Assembly: GCA_021399435.1 (NCBI GenBank)
Contig: JAJTUP010000050.1
Span: 62,001 to 126,000 of the forward strand
DNA from: Diaporthe sp. PMI_573
Lineage: Eukaryota > Ascomycota > Sordariomycetes > Diaporthales > Diaporthaceae
Direction: 5' to 3'
Length of the DNA: 64,000 nucleotides
Part shown: in pieces, positions 43,299 through 53,106 of the stretch
Numbering within the stretch: position 1 is the first letter of the stretch
Layout: each line of letters opens with the position of its first letter
Translations under genes and position numbers: made by a program
Notes under the pieces: generated by a model
What the model was told of the DNA's origin: nothing
What the model saw: the letters and a program-made list of their open reading frames with translations, nothing else
The model's database searches: none

Positions 43299-44304
43299 AT
43301 GTTCTTTCCCGGCTATGCGCAACATCCAACTATTATAATGGCATTTGTTGAGGATATCAACCCTGTCTCTAAAAGTGGCAGCTCTAATGCAGATAGCACA
43401 CGAGCTAGTAGTCCTAATCAGTCGTTTGCTGCATCCAGGCTTGGTTGCATAACCGAAGAGAGTGAAGATAGAATGTTATCTTACATTCCTCCCACTCGGT
43501 ACGTTTCTTGCGGTGGTGGGGCGGGGGGTGCCTTAGATCCCGAGGGCAAAACAATGGCGGAGAAGCTGACAGCGCATGACAGACCATGTTTAACAGGCTC
43601 TCTTGTAACGCAGAATAGTCGAGGATTCTTTGAAGGCAACTATGAAACTATATTCCGTTCGTGGGTTTCTTTATTAAAAGAGACAACGTTGCCATACAAT
43701 ACGACCTCCTCAGACAAACATGTAATTAATGCTTTCAGAGTAATCAACAATGTCTTTGAAAACCCAAATACTCCCCCTCTACTCTTACGACTTGCCTATA
43801 TTCGATTCAGCAACATGATCAAAACCCTTCGAGTAATTGCTCACAACGATAGGAAATGCGGACGAATCAACACCGCCGTTGGGCATCGAAATGCCAGCAT
43901 TGCTGTTGACATATGTCTTGATAGCCAACAGACACTCGGACGCAAGGGAATCCTTCGCAGGATGAGGCATGCGAAGCGATGGGCTTGTCTTATAGGCTTA
44001 TCGCCACTGGCTCTAGCAATATGCTTGGAAGAAGCTGAAGGAATGATGTACGTGAATCGTGGCCTACGTGGCAAAGATGTGCTGACGCTTGAAAAGTAAG
44101 AATCACTCCATATTGAACGACACATTGAGTCGTATATCCTGCAAAGCTTTACAGGCCTACCCTAATGAGGTAGTGACAGCATCCAAGTATCTCGAGCACA
44201 TGGCCAATCGAGCAGCTGCTGAAAGCTTTGATGAAGGCCAGATAAAGAGTGTTCTGCAACGGGTGAAATCAGGTCTGGCCGAGGAGTCCATATGTTACAA
44301 ATGA
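43299..44304 (+). CDS. Hypothetical protein, probably two exons
   Basis: An ORF of 266 codons (ATG at 43299; another in-frame ATG at 43338, MAFVEDINPVSK, may be the start) runs to 44099. An overlapping frame to 44304 reads ALQAYPNEVVTASKYLEHMA and ends KSGLAEESICYK. A possible intron 44053-44152 (GTGAAT to ACAG) would join them as EEAEGMMY-AYPNEVV; this is one of several options and unproven. Features: Ser-rich N-terminus, a glycine cluster (SCGGGAGGALDPEG), a helical middle (FRVINNVFENPNTPPLLLRL). No family recognised, no signal peptide. Surrounded by transposon debris. Confidence 0.45.
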
Positions 44305-44384
44305 ACGTGTTAGTTGAAAAATATGGATTTATATTGTCTCCGTAGATTGCGTGGCTGCATGTTCCGTTTTCATATATTTTGTTG

Positions 44385-44455
44385 CCGTAGATTCCGTGGC
44401 TGTATGTTTCGTGGCCGTAGATTTCGTGGCCGTAGATTGTGTGGCCGTAGATTTG
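44385..44455 (+). repeat. 15-bp degenerate tandem repeat
   Basis: About five imperfect units of GTAGATTTCGTGGCC (variants TGTATGTTTCGTGGC and GTAGATTGTGTGGCC). No coding meaning seen. Confidence 0.75.
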
Positions 44456-44709
44456 AACCCCTTTTTTGAAAATAGTTGTCGAAATTTTGCTCGAAGATGC
44501 ACGTAGTTGGGCTTCTGACCGTATGGAAGTGAGCGGATATAATCAATATAGTTGGCGAATTCGTCTGGTAAGTCACTACAAAGCTCCTTCCATTAGCTGT
44601 TCACGCGGATGTGTTCGGAGCATAACGAGTCGCTTGTAGGTGTAGGCGCAAGGTAGAAAGAACTTCCGAAGCCATTTAATCGCGATGGGCTCTTCAATCC
44701 ACCCCTTTT

Positions 44710-45105
44710 TTGTTGCTATAAATTGCCACAACGATCCTGGTGAATGGACATACTTCAGAAAACTATACCTTACCGCAGGCAGGCCTCCCGCAAGGATCTC
44801 CCCTATCCCCAGTCCTGTTCCTCTTCTTCAACGCAGACATGGTACAGCGGCGGATTGACTGCCACGGGGGAGCGATTGCCTTTGTAGACGACTTCACGGC
44901 CTGGGTGACGTGCCTATCAGCACAGAGCAACCGCGAAGGGATACGGAGTATCATCAACGACGCGCTCGGGTGGGAAAGAAGGAGCGGTGCGACCTTCGAA
45001 GCGGATAAGACAGCCATTATCCACTTTGCTCGCAAGCCCTACAAGACAGACCCGACGCCTTTTACCATAAAAGGACGGGATGTACTGCCTAAGGATCCTT
45101 TCTAA
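44710..45105 (+). pseudogene. LINE reverse transcriptase fragment (Tad-like)
   Basis: Contains LPQAGLPQGSPLSPVLFLFF (palm motif with QGSPLSP) and GAIAFVDDFTAWVT, whose FVDD is the catalytic [FY]xDD box, then ATFEADKTAIIHFARK. These are the consecutive blocks 4-6 of a non-LTR reverse transcriptase of fungal Tad/CgT1 type. Homology starts abruptly at about 44715 and stops after KDPF at 45105; fingers, thumb, endonuclease and RNase H are missing. Not adjacent to the ORF1 relic at 7694, so a separate piece. Confidence 0.8.
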
Positions 45106-45439
45106 AACAAAGATAATGCTATACAGAAAACAAAGAAGATACTTGGGCATGTAGACCAGATGTGAGAAAAGATGCCTCAAAAACATTACGTGGTTGGAAG
45201 GGCCGAGACCAGTGTGGTCAGAACCAAATATAGCCGAGCGGGGTGGCATGTTATTGGCCTGCTAGGAAACCAGTCTCCCACTTATGATTCTATAATGAAC
45301 AACTACTCAACTCTGGCAGTAGTAGTGGTAATAGCAGAAGAGAGCGCAGACGGAGTTCGCCCTCGCTCGCTCGCTCCCAGTCAACGTCCGCCCACCCAGT
45401 ACAAGCATTAAGCGTGCAGCCTACAAGGAATTTCTCCAG

Positions 45440-45780
45440 GGCCCCTCCAAATTACCCGCCCTAAAGCTCCCCGAAGGCCCTCCACGCGCCCTGAGCAAGG
45501 GCCCTCCGCGTATTCAAAAGAAGAGCCCTCCACGAAGAGCCCTTCCTCTAGGTGCATGGAGGGCCTTCACGGAGGGCCTTCACGGAGGGTCTTCCTCTGG
45601 GCGCGTGGATGGGCTCTGGGGAGCATTAAGGGGCTCTAGGAAACCTCTGACTCGGGCTGCAATTCTTCAAGTCATGTAATGCCGTTCCCGAACCTACCCA
45701 CGACTTTCCGAGGCGGGTTTTGCAAATCCGAGGCCGAGTTTGCAAATCCGAGTTTGCCAATCCGAGGCCGAGTTTGAATA
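45440..45780. repeat. Cluster of GGAGGGCCTTCAC and CGAGGCCGAGTTTG repeats
   Basis: 45465-45615 carries many direct and inverted copies of GGAGGGC/GCCCTCC with CTTCAC or CTTCCTCT. 45708-45778 carries direct repeats of AATCCGAGGCCGAGTTTGC. Together they form a low-complexity block 5' of the monooxygenase gene. Confidence 0.7.
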
Positions 45781-45985
45781 TCGCGGGCTCACAGCTTATC
45801 AGATGAAAAACATGCACTCTTACATATCAGGTCGCCTTTATATTTTAACGTTCGATGTCCTCCAACGATTAGATGGTTTCGTTCTCAATCCCATCACTAT
45901 TACCTTTGAAAACAAAGAGCTGCGGCGATTCCTTCATACACACTCAAACTCCAACAATTAGGTCTTCTCACCTACTCTTGCAGTT

Positions 45986-47260
45986 ATGGCTCAACTGAAA
46001 ATCCTCATCTGCGGAGGAGGTATAGCGGGCAACGCCATCGCCTTCTGGCTCTCACGCCAGGGACACGATGTTACCGTCCTTGAGAGGTCCCCCGTGTTAA
46101 GGTCCTTCGGGTTACAAATTGATCTCCGCGGACATGGAATTGAGGTCATGAAGCGGATGGGGCTTGAGAAGCAGTTCCGCGCCAAGTCAGTCCAAGAGGA
46201 AGGGCTCGAATTTGTCAACAGCAACGGCAAAGTAATCGCATACTTCCCTGCAAACACGAGTGGCGATGGGCCTCAGAGCTTCGTAACGGAATATGAGATC
46301 ATGAGAGGTGACCTTATCCGGCTACTGTACGACAACACCAAAGATCGTGCACGATACGTGTTTGGGACAACCGTCGAGAGTTTCGAGCAGCTGCACGATG
46401 GTGTTGAAGTTCTGCTCTCAAATGGCCAAAAGGAACGCTACGACCTTCTTATCGGCGCCGACGGGCAGTGGTCTCGCACTCGGAAGCAGATGCTGGGACC
46501 TCGAGTCGAAGATCCTATTCACTTCCTTGGGGTCTACGCTGGCTACTTCACCACTGCTCGCCCGATCAAGGACGGAGAGACATACAATGCGACTGCCTAT
46601 ATTGCTCCGGGGAGGCGACTGTTATTCACCCGCAGACACAGTCCAGACCGCATCCAGACATACCTGGTCGGCCTGCCTGATTCCGAGCGAGTGATGGCTG
46701 CACGGCAAGGCGGTGTGGAGGAGGAAAAGGCTATCCTCTCAGAGCTGTTCCACTCGGCTGGGTGGCGCTCAGAGGAGATGGTCAAGGAACTACAAGAATC
46801 AAGCGACTTCTATTGTGAGCACATGGGTGTTGTCAGGCTACCCTCCTGGAGCGAGGGGCGAGTCGTGCTTCTGGGGGATGCAGCCTATTCCCCTACTGCA
46901 ACCACGGGAATGGGGACAACCTCCAGTATGGTCGGCGCCTACTGTCTGGCTGGCGAGATCCTGGAGCATTGTGGTCGCCCTGGTACCTCCAAGGAAGAAG
47001 TTCCCAGAGCTCTGCACACTTATGAGCAGCGGTTCCGCCCCTTCATGAACAGTGTTCAGAATGGTATCGAGAGAGACAAAACCTACTGGCACAAGATGCC
47101 GTCGGGCCCAATTCTGCTTTCGGCCCTAAACCTTTTTCTGTCCATTGCATCTTTCTTCAGGCTGGATGTGCTTGCCAAAAATATCATGAAGGAAGCAAGT
47201 ACAACTGGTTGGAAACTCCCGGATTATGAGGGGATGAACCTTCGGAAGGACAACAGGTGA
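45986..47260 (+). CDS. FAD-dependent monooxygenase (class A flavoprotein)
   Basis: Single exon, 424 residues from ATG at 45986. Residues 5-35 are a Rossmann fold: ILICGGGIAGNAIAFWLSRQ, ending in the ribose-binding Glu of VTVLERS. The mid motif DLLIGADGQWSRTR is the DG box, and GRVVLLGDAAYSPTATTGMG is the second FAD (GD) motif with the pyrimidine loop. This is the aromatic-hydroxylase/UbiH/TetX order. The C-terminus (PILLSALNLFLSIASFF) is hydrophobic and may touch a membrane. Known: these enzymes hydroxylate aromatics, polyketides or drugs with NAD(P)H and O2. No introns, no lesions. It faces the second monooxygenase remnant at 48161-49617 tail to tail. Confidence 0.93.
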   Translation: MAQLKILICGGGIAGNAIAFWLSRQGHDVTVLERSPVLRSFGLQIDLRGHGIEVMKRMGLEKQFRAKSVQEEGLEFVNSNGKVIAYFPANTSGDGPQSFVTEYEIMRGDLIRLLYDNTKDRARYVFGTTVESFEQLHDGVEVLLSNGQKERYDLLIGADGQWSRTRKQMLGPRVEDPIHFLGVYAGYFTTARPIKDGETYNATAYIAPGRRLLFTRRHSPDRIQTYLVGLPDSERVMAARQGGVEEEKAILSELFHSAGWRSEEMVKELQESSDFYCEHMGVVRLPSWSEGRVVLLGDAAYSPTATTGMGTTSSMVGAYCLAGEILEHCGRPGTSKEEVPRALHTYEQRFRPFMNSVQNGIERDKTYWHKMPSGPILLSALNLFLSIASFFRLDVLAKNIMKEASTTGWKLPDYEGMNLRKDNR

Positions 47261-48160
47261 TCTACCAGATCACTCTTCAACACATACTGGATTGTCCTCG
47301 ACTCGTTGTGTGGGGTGCTGAGTGAGGCTTTGGAACAACTTTTGGCTAACGTCTGTCAATAACTGCTGGTTTCATACATTTATATTCTACTTAGACTGTA
47401 ATTCTCAATACATAATCAGACATCTCCTAGTAATCGAAAAGTGTAGTCTTGCCAAGAAGTGGGTACTAACTGAGTGCTTTAGCCTGGTTTCGTTTTTAAT
47501 CCGGTCACAATTCCCTTAAAAAAAAAGGGAGCTGCGGCGGTCCCTTCATACAGTCGTAAACGTTCAAAGACCCAGCGTTTGATAAGAAATATGATACCGA
47601 TAACACCAAATTTAAAACACAATGGCCACTAGTAAAATAGTGATAGCCTCGTGATGAGGCTAGTTGAGACCGACTGCAAGCCGCGCGTAGACTAGAACTT
47701 ACACCGGCGAACAGTCATACGGCGAAAAGAAATCTGGCCTCGTTTTTGAAATGGTCGAGGGAGAGCGAAGCCCTCCCCGGCTGAGTGCTTCAGTGGACGA
47801 TAATATACCTAATTTACCGACTTAGTAAGCGAGCTATATAAGACTGATAGTCCCTAAGCAAGACTGCCAACACTTAGGAGCAAAGGCAGTAGCACTACTG
47901 ACATATCATGAGGCATAGCAGTTATGATCTGTGAATAAAATGCTCCTCCTTACGAGCAAGTCTCCGTTTCAGGCATCGAAAGCAGAGTACCTGATATTCA
48001 GTCTTAAATAAGATGATCCGAATTCATGTTTCACTGGGATAGCATTGTGCTAATGCTGAAAAGTGCACCATTTAACGGCCATGAGGGTTTTATGTTTTTA
48101 TATCTGTGTTAGCTACTTAAAGTCTATCCTTACAGCTTGCAATTCCTCCTATAGATTGTT
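47261..48160. other. Convergent intergenic region
   Basis: AT-rich 3' flank of both monooxygenase genes. No gene, RNA or repeat recognised. Confidence 0.5.
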
Positions 48161-49617
48161 TTATTTGATGATATAAGTCCTCGCATGGCCAGCCTGTTTG
48201 TCCAACTCCATCATGTCGTCAATCGTCCAATCTGTATACTCGTAACCAGGAGGTACATTAGTATTCTTGAATGGTAATCCCTTGTCCAGATGTTCAACCA
48301 CTGCGTCATAGTTCTCACGCGCGTAAGCTTCTGCATCCTCTCCGTATAGCCAGTCTGGCTGGGGCAACTTAATGCACTCCGGATCTTTTTGAACCGCTTC
48401 CCAATCCGTTTGGTGCCATCTATGGCGAATCTCCCACCCAATACGCTGCGTTGCCGTGGTTCTATCAAAGCTAAAGCAAAGAAGGTTCGTTAGATACTCG
48501 GTACTGTAAATACAAACACTCTCAACTTACCGCAACTTCTCAAAAGCCATAAGCGCAGTCGGTAAATTTGCCTTGCCAGCCTTTTCTACCAGAGCAGCGA
48601 ATGCGGCTGCATCCTCTAGAGCCTGGGTGGCACCGGAGGCTGAAGTTGGCAGGTGTGGATGGGCAGCGTCACCCAAAATTACCACCCTTCTGTTGTCGGA
48701 TACCCATTTCTTGATAGGGTCTCTCCAGAGCAACTTGAAATCGACGATCACTTCCTCGGGGATTTTCGAAATCGAAGTGCGTAGAACTGGATCCCAGCCT
48801 TCGATACATGCCAGGATGTCTTTGACTTTGCCGGGGTAGCTCCACGATTCTTCCACGGTATAGGTATCTTTGTGCGTGACGAATGCCCCGACGTGCCGTA
48901 GGCTAGTGTTGATATGCAGAATTGCGTGTTGATCTTGCCCAATCCAGACAAACGTTGAGTCCTTTCCCGGTGATGCAAGGTGACGAGTCAGAGGGTCGTC
49001 GAGAAGGCGGTCCAGAGGGAACCATGACCGATATATGGCAAAGCCGCTCCGCTTAGGAGCATCAGGAGCCTTTGTGACATACGCCCGTGTCTTGCTGTAG
49101 ACTCCATCTGCCCCAACAACGGCGTCTGCTACAAGTTTCTCTCCATTGACGATAATTCCAGCCTTGTTGCCATCTTCCCAGTGCTCTGAGATACTCGCGC
49201 CGAACGTAAACGTGACTCCTCGCCTGATTGCTTCCGCATACATCGCTCTCTGAAGTTGAGCACGGCTGGTCCAGATATTTAGGTGGCCGTCGTATGTCAT
49301 TTCCCATGGCTGATTGAGTAGGAGTCTTCCAGCACTATCTTGGATGGTGAGAGCATCGAGTTTGGACGAGGTCTCGTTCAAATCTGTCCACACGGCGGGC
49401 CATTTCTCTATGACTATCGTGCCATTGGCAGCGAGTATGATCACATCGCCTGTAGAAGGATCAGTTGTCGTCACGGTCCGCCTGGGTCTCACACACTCAC
49501 CTGACTCCGACAGTTTTTTTTCTTTTTCGGCCACATGGACCTCACAGCCTTTACGCTGTAATTCAATCGCGCAGGCCAACCCTGCAAAACCGGCCCCGAC
49601 CACGAGGAATCGGATGG
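48161..49617 (-). pseudogene. FAD monooxygenase (salicylate-hydroxylase-like) that has lost its start codon to a hAT insertion
   Basis: The reading frame enters from the hAT end as AIRFLVVGAGFAGLACAIEL, the FAD Rossmann motif that normally lies within a few residues of the initiator Met. The DAVVGADGVYSKTR box and VVILGDAAHPHLPTSASGAT motif follow, in normal order. Exon 1 ends at 48531; an intron 48471-48530 (GTAAGT to TAG) joins to a last exon 48470-48161 (FDRTTATQRIGWEIRHRW ... ARTYIIK). The codons upstream of 49617 belong to the hAT terminal repeat and contain no ATG in frame; the longest open extension starts with TTG at 49727-49729. So the coding body is intact but has lost its ATG and promoter. 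Known: class A flavin hydroxylases of salicylate type. Confidence 0.85.
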
Positions 49618-52355
49618 CAGTGATCGGAATGGTCTGGTCTGGTCTGGTCTGGGGGTCCAGACCAGACCAGACCAGTTGCTTACATAATAACCGGTCCGAC
49701 CAGACCGGTCCGACCAACAAGACCGCCAAGAATGAGGCTGAAGTAGTGGAAGGAAGAGAGGAAATATATTTTACTACTAGCTATCCATCCAATCGTTGTC
49801 ATTCTCACTATCCTCGCTATCACTGTTATCCTCAACCTGGGGTTTCCCATACCAGGCCCGGAGACACTCACAGGCCTCTATAATATCTGCCTTCAGCCTA
49901 CCACGGCGATCAACTATAGTAAGCTTTGCGCTACTAAAAAGCCGTTCGCACTCATCTGACATGGGTGACATCGCAAACAGATCCAGAGCGAAGCGAGCGA
50001 GATCTCTTTGGGAGTCATAACGGGATAGCCAGTACGCAATGGCGTCATCGCAACCTGCCTCTTCGTCATGGAGCCGGTCGGTAGAAATATATTGCTCATA
50101 CAAATCAGTTGTGGAAACCGGAGCGTCTATTCGAATACGCTTGTGCTCCCGCTGGCGATTAAATGCTGGATCAGGATCTCTCTCCTTCCTGACTGGTGGT
50201 GGTAGCATCTCAACAGGGTACCTTCCCTTATACTCTGTCTCCCAGAGATGCTTCACCGCTGATTGTGCGTTATCAAACCACCTCTTCTTCTCTTCGTCGC
50301 CGTGAAGAACCCACTCTTGCCTGAACCACGCCCACTTGCGATATGGATCGAGGATTTGAGCCGCATAGTACGCCGGTGGAAGGTCAGTATCTTCAGGGAA
50401 TCGATTCTGCCAATTCAGCTGCTGGTTGTTGTAGTACTCGGCGCATTTTGACCACGCGGCATCTGCGCAGCTTTGAAGGTACTTCCATGTAAAGTTATTA
50501 TCGTCCTCAGAGTGGATGTCGTGGTAGTGATCCTTCGTCTCGCTTATCTCTCGAAGAAGGCAGTCCAAAGTTGAAAACCAGTCAGCAAGTGACGTCTTCT
50601 TACCTTCAGAAAGCAAAGTTGCGGCGTAGAAGTCTTTTAGAGCGAGTTCAATCTTTTCAAGCTCGAACCAGTGCTGTCCATCAAGTTTAAAGTTCGCAAT
50701 CCCTTGAGAGCCTTTCCCAGGTACATGGCGAGCTGAGAAGATCTCTAAACGTTCCCGAACATTCAATGCCCGTGTAATTGAATGAAACCATGAATTCCAG
50801 CGTGTCGAGTTGTTCTGGATAAGCTCGAGCCCGTCGAATTCAGAGAGATCTCCGCCGATAATGATTGCAGCAAACTCCTCACGGCGTTGTGGAGTAAGCC
50901 TAATGTATCGTACGAGGTTGTGAAGCCGACCTAAACATCCAAATTTTTTCCAGAGCTCTTCCACCTTCGCATAGTCTCCGCGTTGATAGTGCTTTTCAAG
51001 CTTTGCTAGATACTTCTCACAGTTCCGACCCATGAGAAACGCCTGGCAGCAGAGGTTGACAATGTGGCCCAAGCAGCGAAGTCGGCGATGGCGACGTTGT
51101 TTCGAGTCCATCCATGGGCAGAGCTCCTTGAGTATGAATTCAACAGCGGTGTCATTTGACGAGGCGTTATCCAGCATGAAGTATCCAATCTGATCTCCGC
51201 CAATATCATATTCTTTTAGCAATTCAAGAACAACTGATCCAAGATTCTCGCCAGTGTGTTCGCCGTACACACGTCGTATACCCAAAACGGTAGTTCGTCG
51301 CTTGCCGGTAGTGTCAATCCACATGGCGATGACACCTAGAATAGCGTAAGGGTTTGGCGAAGTCCAGAGATCAAAGGAGATGGAGATTCTACTCCGCGAG
51401 CGCTGGAGGTCCTCTCTGAGCCGTTGCTTCTTCGACAGAAAGGCGTCCATAACCCAGTTTCGAATAGTTTTCGCTGCCTTGGGGAGGTGGTTGAGGAGTG
51501 CCGGATTCAAAAAGAAGAGTAGTTCTCGGAAATACTGATTTTCTAATTGAAAGAAAGCAATATGGCAGTACACAATCCAACGAATTAGAAGCTCTTTGAA
51601 CTTCTCAATTGAATCTTTCCAGAAGAAGGTATTAGTAGCAGCCGCGCTCTTCTGCTGATCCAATACAGACTTCCGTGTCGAACTATGTTTCTTGATACCA
51701 CTCTGGGGATCAATCTGGTGCTTCTGTTCCAGGTGATTTCTGACCCTAGAAGTGCCATTGATAACAAACAATTCTTGCTTGTTCTTTCCAACCGTGCACT
51801 CGTGACAGTAATACACCTCTTTCTTATCGCCACCTCGAATGTATTGGAGGCCATACTTCCAGATGTGTGATGAACCTAGACGAAATCCCTTCTTTGCAAT
51901 TGTCGCGCGTTTCACGTAGGTGATACGGTCCTGTACGAACTCATCCGGAGGTTCGTGATATCGAACAGGGGCTGGTGATAGAGTAGGGGTGGGTGACGAC
52001 GTAGGGACAGGAGATGGTGTAAGAGACGTTGAATTTGGTATCATTATAGTCAATGGAGACGGTAAGGTTGGAGTTGATGACTCCATAACAATAGCATACA
52101 AGCAGGTTGTTATGGACTTGATTGTTTATGTGAGTGGAAAACTCAGCTGTTCTCAGGGGTTCATAATTTCATTTCGTACTGAATGTTCTAACCGCATTAG
52201 TCTAAGATCCAGCCACCCCGATCTATTTATAGCCAGACCGGTCCAGACCATTAAGACCGGTCCGACCATGGTCTTGGGAAATCCTCAGACCAGACCAAGT
52301 CTTGGCGGTCTAGACCAGACCAAGACCAAGTCAGACCGGACCATTCCGATCACTG
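49618..52355 (-). mobile_element. Third hAT transposon (2738 bp), no visible target duplication
   Basis: The left end starts CAGTGATCGGAATGGTC at 49618. The right end, read in reverse complement from 52355, starts CAGTGATCGGAATGGTC as well, 17 bp identical, then GGTCTG-rich subterminal repeats (GACCAGACC, ACCGGTCC) on both sides. Flanks are TCGGATGG (left) and GTGCTGTC (right), so no 8-bp duplication: one end has been rearranged after insertion. Carries one intact transposase ORF. Confidence 0.85.
49777..52086 (-). CDS. hAT transposase (769 aa), intact
   Basis: ATG at 52084-52086 (MESSTPTLPS); the open frame goes five codons further to a TTG. A Pro/Ser/Thr-rich N-terminus is followed by a BED finger (YYCHECTVGKNKQ with a downstream HLEQKHQ). 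The hAT core has SISFDLWTSPNPYAILGV, YFMLDNASSNDTAV and the RRLRCLGHIVNLCCQA insertion motif. The C-terminal dimerisation domain is AIAYWLSRYDSQRDLARFAL, then SDECERLFSSAKLT. Domain order and length are like the transposase at 14755, but sequence and terminal repeats differ, so a separate family of the same superfamily. No breaks. Lies inside the TIRs. Confidence 0.94.
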   Translation of the reverse strand: MESSTPTLPSPLTIMIPNSTSLTPSPVPTSSPTPTLSPAPVRYHEPPDEFVQDRITYVKRATIAKKGFRLGSSHIWKYGLQYIRGGDKKEVYYCHECTVGKNKQELFVINGTSRVRNHLEQKHQIDPQSGIKKHSSTRKSVLDQQKSAAATNTFFWKDSIEKFKELLIRWIVYCHIAFFQLENQYFRELLFFLNPALLNHLPKAAKTIRNWVMDAFLSKKQRLREDLQRSRSRISISFDLWTSPNPYAILGVIAMWIDTTGKRRTTVLGIRRVYGEHTGENLGSVVLELLKEYDIGGDQIGYFMLDNASSNDTAVEFILKELCPWMDSKQRRHRRLRCLGHIVNLCCQAFLMGRNCEKYLAKLEKHYQRGDYAKVEELWKKFGCLGRLHNLVRYIRLTPQRREEFAAIIIGGDLSEFDGLELIQNNSTRWNSWFHSITRALNVRERLEIFSARHVPGKGSQGIANFKLDGQHWFELEKIELALKDFYAATLLSEGKKTSLADWFSTLDCLLREISETKDHYHDIHSEDDNNFTWKYLQSCADAAWSKCAEYYNNQQLNWQNRFPEDTDLPPAYYAAQILDPYRKWAWFRQEWVLHGDEEKKRWFDNAQSAVKHLWETEYKGRYPVEMLPPPVRKERDPDPAFNRQREHKRIRIDAPVSTTDLYEQYISTDRLHDEEAGCDDAIAYWLSRYDSQRDLARFALDLFAMSPMSDECERLFSSAKLTIVDRRGRLKADIIEACECLRAWYGKPQVEDNSDSEDSENDNDWMDS

Positions 52356-53106
52356 GTGCTGTCCCAATTACTTAGCCGGAGCAGGCATGCTGCTGCTGTT
52401 GGCCTGGTTGGCCTGGCTGGTTGGCTGACGTCGTCAAAAAAAAGAGTTTTTGGCAAAAACAAAGCAGGAAATCTGTAGAAAACGCGCTCAATAGGGGTAG
52501 TTTCTCGTATAATGTTATAAGATTAGCTGTAGGGTGATCGACCTCGGCTAACTTGGGTCCAGGTACCTCGATTTAATAGGCAACTATATACAAAAATAAG
52601 TACTATGAACCGTACAGGGTCAGGGAATATCCCCCTGTACCTAAATCCACCTAAATCCACTCCATTACATCCACTATCAGGTCCAAGTGTAGTGGATTAT
52701 TACGTAATCTGAGGGCCGACAAGTGGATGTAATAGAGATGGGCCACTTATTTGTGGTCCACGTGGATTTGCAGTGTAGTGGGTCCGAGCCTTGTCAATAT
52801 CATATGAAAGCATGTGTCTCGATTCGGTCTAAGCGTCCTACGTCTGGTCCATTCCATTGCTACATTGTGGAAGATATCGGATTGCAGTGGGCGATGCCAG
52901 AAGGTGTGATATTATTTTCAGTTGTTGGAGCGGCGCAGCACGAATCTTCATCTCTGTGATAGGTTGTAGATCCTGAACTATGTGCTCTGATACCTTAATC
53001 GCTTGCAATGCCGGACGGGAAACTGTCTACAATAAGCAATGATGCGCGCTGATTGCAAGTGGTTACCTAGCTCCATGCTATCGTTCACACCCCTATTTCG
53101 CTCAGG
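52356..53106. other. Spacer with possible MITE-like remnant
   Basis: 52640-52790 holds several direct and inverted ATCCACT/AGTGGAT words (CCTAAATCCACCTAAATCC, GTAGTGGATTATTACG, AAGTGGATGTAAT), as in hAT subterminal arrays, but no clear ends or duplication. No gene. Confidence 0.4.

Noticed and set aside
49618..49729. Annotating the monooxygenase N-terminus up to 49729
   Set aside because: The codon there is TTG and the DNA is the hAT terminal repeat, so this part is not native coding sequence.
49610..52363. 8-bp target duplication for the third hAT
   Set aside because: TCGGATGG and GTGCTGTC do not match, nor do shifted windows.
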